From contig JAADEQ010000070.1 of the NCBI GenBank assembly GCA_013153345.1, forward strand, positions 1 to 7,788: a stretch of DNA of 7,788 bases, read 5' to 3'. The notes under the pieces are model-generated. The model was not told where the DNA came from, searched no databases, and was given only the letters and a program-made list of their open reading frames with translations. Both the position numbers and the translations under genes were made by a program. Positions within the stretch are counted from its first letter, which is position 1. Each line of letters opens with the position of its first letter. This document shows positions 6,405-7,788 of this stretch, piece by piece. Source of the DNA: Campylobacterota bacterium. GTDB taxonomy: Bacteria > Campylobacterota > Campylobacteria > Campylobacterales > Sulfurovaceae.

Positions 6405-6418
6405 ATTTTAGGTAAAAT
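6405..6418. promoter_or_regulatory. Palindromic divergent promoter region of queC and ybeY
   Basis: ATTTTA-GG-TAAAAT is a 12-of-14 inverted repeat that puts a TAAAAT -10 hexamer on each strand: 6413-6418 on the plus strand for ybeY and 6405-6410 on the minus strand for queC. Another minus-strand TAAAAT lies at 6395-6400. The plus-strand hexamer lies only 6 bases before the ybeY ATG. The whole intergenic gap is 53 bases, so promoters in both directions must overlap here. Confidence 0.5.
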
Positions 6419-6424
6419 AACTCT

Positions 6425-6850
6425 ATGATTTTACTAGACAACCAAACCAATAGCGAAATTGACATTAAATTGTTAGAAGAGATTGCAAATTACCTTAAAA
6501 TCGATAAAGATATAGAGCTTTTAATTGTGGATAATGAGACTATAAAAGAGCTAAATAGAGAATATCGCCAAATAGATAAGCCAACTGATGTGCTAAGCTT
6601 TCCTCTAAATAGTATAGAGCATCTACCTTTAGGCTCAATTGTAATCTCTAGCGATAAAGCAAAAAGTGTGGCAAAAATGCTAAATCACTCTATAAGTGAT
6701 GAAATCTCCCTACTTTTTATACATGGTCTTTTACATCTCTTAGGTTATGACCATGAAAAAGATAATGGAGAGATGAGAGAACTAGAGACCAAAATTATAG
6801 AAAAATTTAATCTCCCTTCAAGCTTAATTGTAAGAAATATAAAGGAATAA
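6425..6850 (+). CDS. ybeY: Endoribonuclease YbeY, 16S rRNA maturation factor
   Basis: YbeY is a single-domain zinc endoribonuclease needed for 16S rRNA 3'-end maturation and ribosome quality control. The 141-residue protein is a standard short form. It has the zinc motif HGXXHXXGXDH with H100, H104 and H110 (in F-I-H-G-L-L-H-L-L-G-Y-D-H), and the conserved L-N-R-E-Y-R (43-48) and P-T-D-V-L-S-F-P (53-60) blocks. The N-terminal D-N-Q-T-segment and the C-terminal N-L-P-S-S-L-I match Helicobacter YbeY as I recall it, so the protein starts where shown. No usable Shine-Dalgarno sequence precedes the ATG; the nearest AGG is 11 bases away. The candidate -10 ends 6 bases upstream, so the mRNA may be leaderless. 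The gene is probably co-transcribed with the antiporter gene that begins 2 bases after its stop. Confidence 0.96.
   Translation: MILLDNQTNSEIDIKLLEEIANYLKIDKDIELLIVDNETIKELNREYRQIDKPTDVLSFPLNSIEHLPLGSIVISSDKAKSVAKMLNHSISDEISLLFIHGLLHLLGYDHEKDNGEMRELETKIIEKFNLPSSLIVRNIKE
6841..6847 (+). promoter_or_regulatory. Ribosome binding site for the TTG-started antiporter gene
   Basis: AAAGGAA lies within the end of ybeY. Its AAGGA core ends 6 bases before the TTG at 6853. The next in-frame ATG is 52 codons on, inside a conserved motif. The site therefore decides in favour of the TTG start. Confidence 0.6.
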
Positions 6851-6852
6851 CA

Positions 6853-7788
6853 TTGTTAGATTATATTATCTTTTTTATATCTCTTGCAACTTTAATATAT
6901 GGAGCAGATTTAATCATCAACCAAAGTGGAAAAATAGCCTTAAAATTTGGCATCTCAGAATATATAATTGGAGCCACTTTAATTGCTTTAGGAACCTCTT
7001 TGCCAGAGATGGCAGCCTCTATTAGCGCAAGCTTGAATAATAAAGCAGAATTAGCAGTCTCAAATATAATTGGAAGCAATATATTTAATATCACATTAGT
7101 ATTAGCTTTAGTTTTAGTAATTGCTAAAAGAGTAAATCCAAAAAGAGACTTCTTTGCTAAAGATAGCTCATGGGCCCTATTTCCAGTCTTAATCTTAGTA
7201 GCAATATCTTTGAATAATAGCGGAATAAGCAGATTTACTGGCTTTGCAATGGTCTCTTTAATGGGAGCTTATATCCTATTTTTAATAAGTAGCAATAGCG
7301 AAGCTCTACTAATTGAAGAGGAAAAAGAGGGACTAGAGAAATTTAGCTGGATAAAGACTCTATTTTTATTAGTAACTGGATTCTTATTAGTAGTTTATGG
7401 AGCTGACTACACCGTTGAGAGCGCCTCTAATATTGCTAAAAAATTAGGGGTTAGCGAGTGGTTTGTTGGAGTTATTTTAGTAGCAATTGGAACCTCAATG
7501 CCAGAGCTAGTTGTCTCAATTGTAGCTGCTTTAAAAAATAGAGCCGATATGGCAATTGGAAATATAATAGGTTCTAATATGGCAAATATATCTATTGCAC
7601 TAGGCTTAGCTGCTATTGCAAACCCTATAAATATTAACTTCCATAACTACACTTTTGATATTGCTGTAATGGTAATTGCCACCTTTATGCTAGTATTTAT
7701 AACTGCTAATAAGATGTATACAAAACCAGCTGGTATCTCTTTATTAATACTTCTATCTATCTTTTTTGAACATACTTTGAAGAGTTTT
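6853..7788 (+). CDS. Calcium/sodium antiporter, CaCA family (YrbG-like), 3' end outside window
   Basis: The frame is open from a TTG at 6853 to the last base of the window, 312 residues. It encodes a hydrophobic inner-membrane protein with the two inverted CaCA repeats. Alpha-1 has I-G-A-T-L-I-A-L-G-T-S-L-P-E (39-52) and N-I-I-G-S-N (71-76). Alpha-2 has V-G-V-I-L-V-A-I-G-T-S-M-P-E (205-218) and N-I-I-G-S-N (237-242). E52 and E218 are the conserved ion-binding glutamates. The repeats are joined by an acidic cytoplasmic loop (about 149-163, E-E-E-K-E). The family exchanges Ca2+ for Na+ or H+; the ion pair used here cannot be read from the sequence. YrbG proteins are about 325 residues long, so only a short tail is missing. 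The TTG start is chosen because AAAGGA precedes it and the conserved first helix begins there. It follows ybeY by 2 bases, and the two are probably co-transcribed. Confidence 0.9.
   Translation, partial: MLDYIIFFISLATLIYGADLIINQSGKIALKFGISEYIIGATLIALGTSLPEMAASISASLNNKAELAVSNIIGSNIFNITLVLALVLVIAKRVNPKRDFFAKDSSWALFPVLILVAISLNNSGISRFTGFAMVSLMGAYILFLISSNSEALLIEEEKEGLEKFSWIKTLFLLVTGFLLVVYGADYTVESASNIAKKLGVSEWFVGVILVAIGTSMPELVVSIVAALKNRADMAIGNIIGSNMANISIALGLAAIANPININFHNYTFDIAVMVIATFMLVFITANKMYTKPAGISLLILLSIFFEHTLKSF

Noticed and set aside
6246..6428. Plus-strand open frame antisense to the queC 5' end
   Set aside because: It is antisense to the conserved SGGMDS region of queC and gives a low-complexity Phe/Tyr/Ile-rich translation.
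6861..7094. Minus-strand open frame within the antiporter gene
   Set aside because: The plus strand carries the CaCA alpha-1 repeat here, and the minus frame has no motif or ribosome site.
1..7788. CRISPR array, tRNA or rRNA gene, insertion sequence or phage genes
   Set aside because: I found no regularly spaced repeats, cloverleaf-like sequence, transposase or integrase motif, or terminal inverted repeats. The accessory block at the left end shows no mobile-element genes within the window.

Overview
The window is a gene-dense, AT-rich stretch (roughly one third G+C by eye) from a bacterium that looks like a member of the Campylobacterota (Epsilonproteobacteria). The signs are the base composition, TTTTTGC-TATAAT style promoters without a visible -35 box, a YbeY and a QueC of the short epsilonproteobacterial type, and the run M16 protease - dapA - short-chain reductase - pgsA, an arrangement I associate with this phylum from memory. 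I cannot assign a genus.

Layout. Bases 2-268 hold the 3' part of a HepT-like toxin gene with an intact RX4HXY motif. It is followed by a Uma2-family (PD-(D/E)XK) putative nuclease gene at 306-848. Together these form a small accessory block. A probable promoter at 910-915 then drives a tightly packed four-gene operon: a periplasmic M16 zinc peptidase (959-2281), dapA (2278-3168), a FabL-like enoyl-ACP reductase (3170-3946) and pgsA (3946-4503). The junctions are an ATGA overlap, a 1-base gap and a TAATG overlap, so translation is probably coupled. A tandem pair of -10 elements precedes a separate gene at 4583-5680 for a secreted six-cysteine protein of unknown function. Convergent to it is queC (5694-6371, minus strand), with a GC-rich hairpin over the shared 3' ends. 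A 53-base region with back-to-back -10 hexamers separates queC from the divergent ybeY (6425-6850). ybeY is followed after 2 bases by a TTG-started CaCA-family cation antiporter gene that runs off the window end.

How the genes relate. The four-gene operon joins envelope-related jobs: peptide degradation outside the cytoplasm, the first committed step to diaminopimelate/lysine, the reduction step of fatty-acid elongation, and the commitment to phosphatidylglycerol. queC (queuosine precursor synthesis) and ybeY (rRNA maturation) both affect translation and share a promoter region.

I see no clear new defence or mobile system. The points most worth a second look are the complete absence of GATC (and of GTAC) in the window, with Asp codons switched to GAC wherever the next base is C; the secreted protein with two CX12C pairs; the FabL-type Tyr-X6-Lys reductase in the dapA operon; and the apparently leaderless ybeY with its palindromic divergent promoter. 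No stretch longer than 300 bases lacks a gene.
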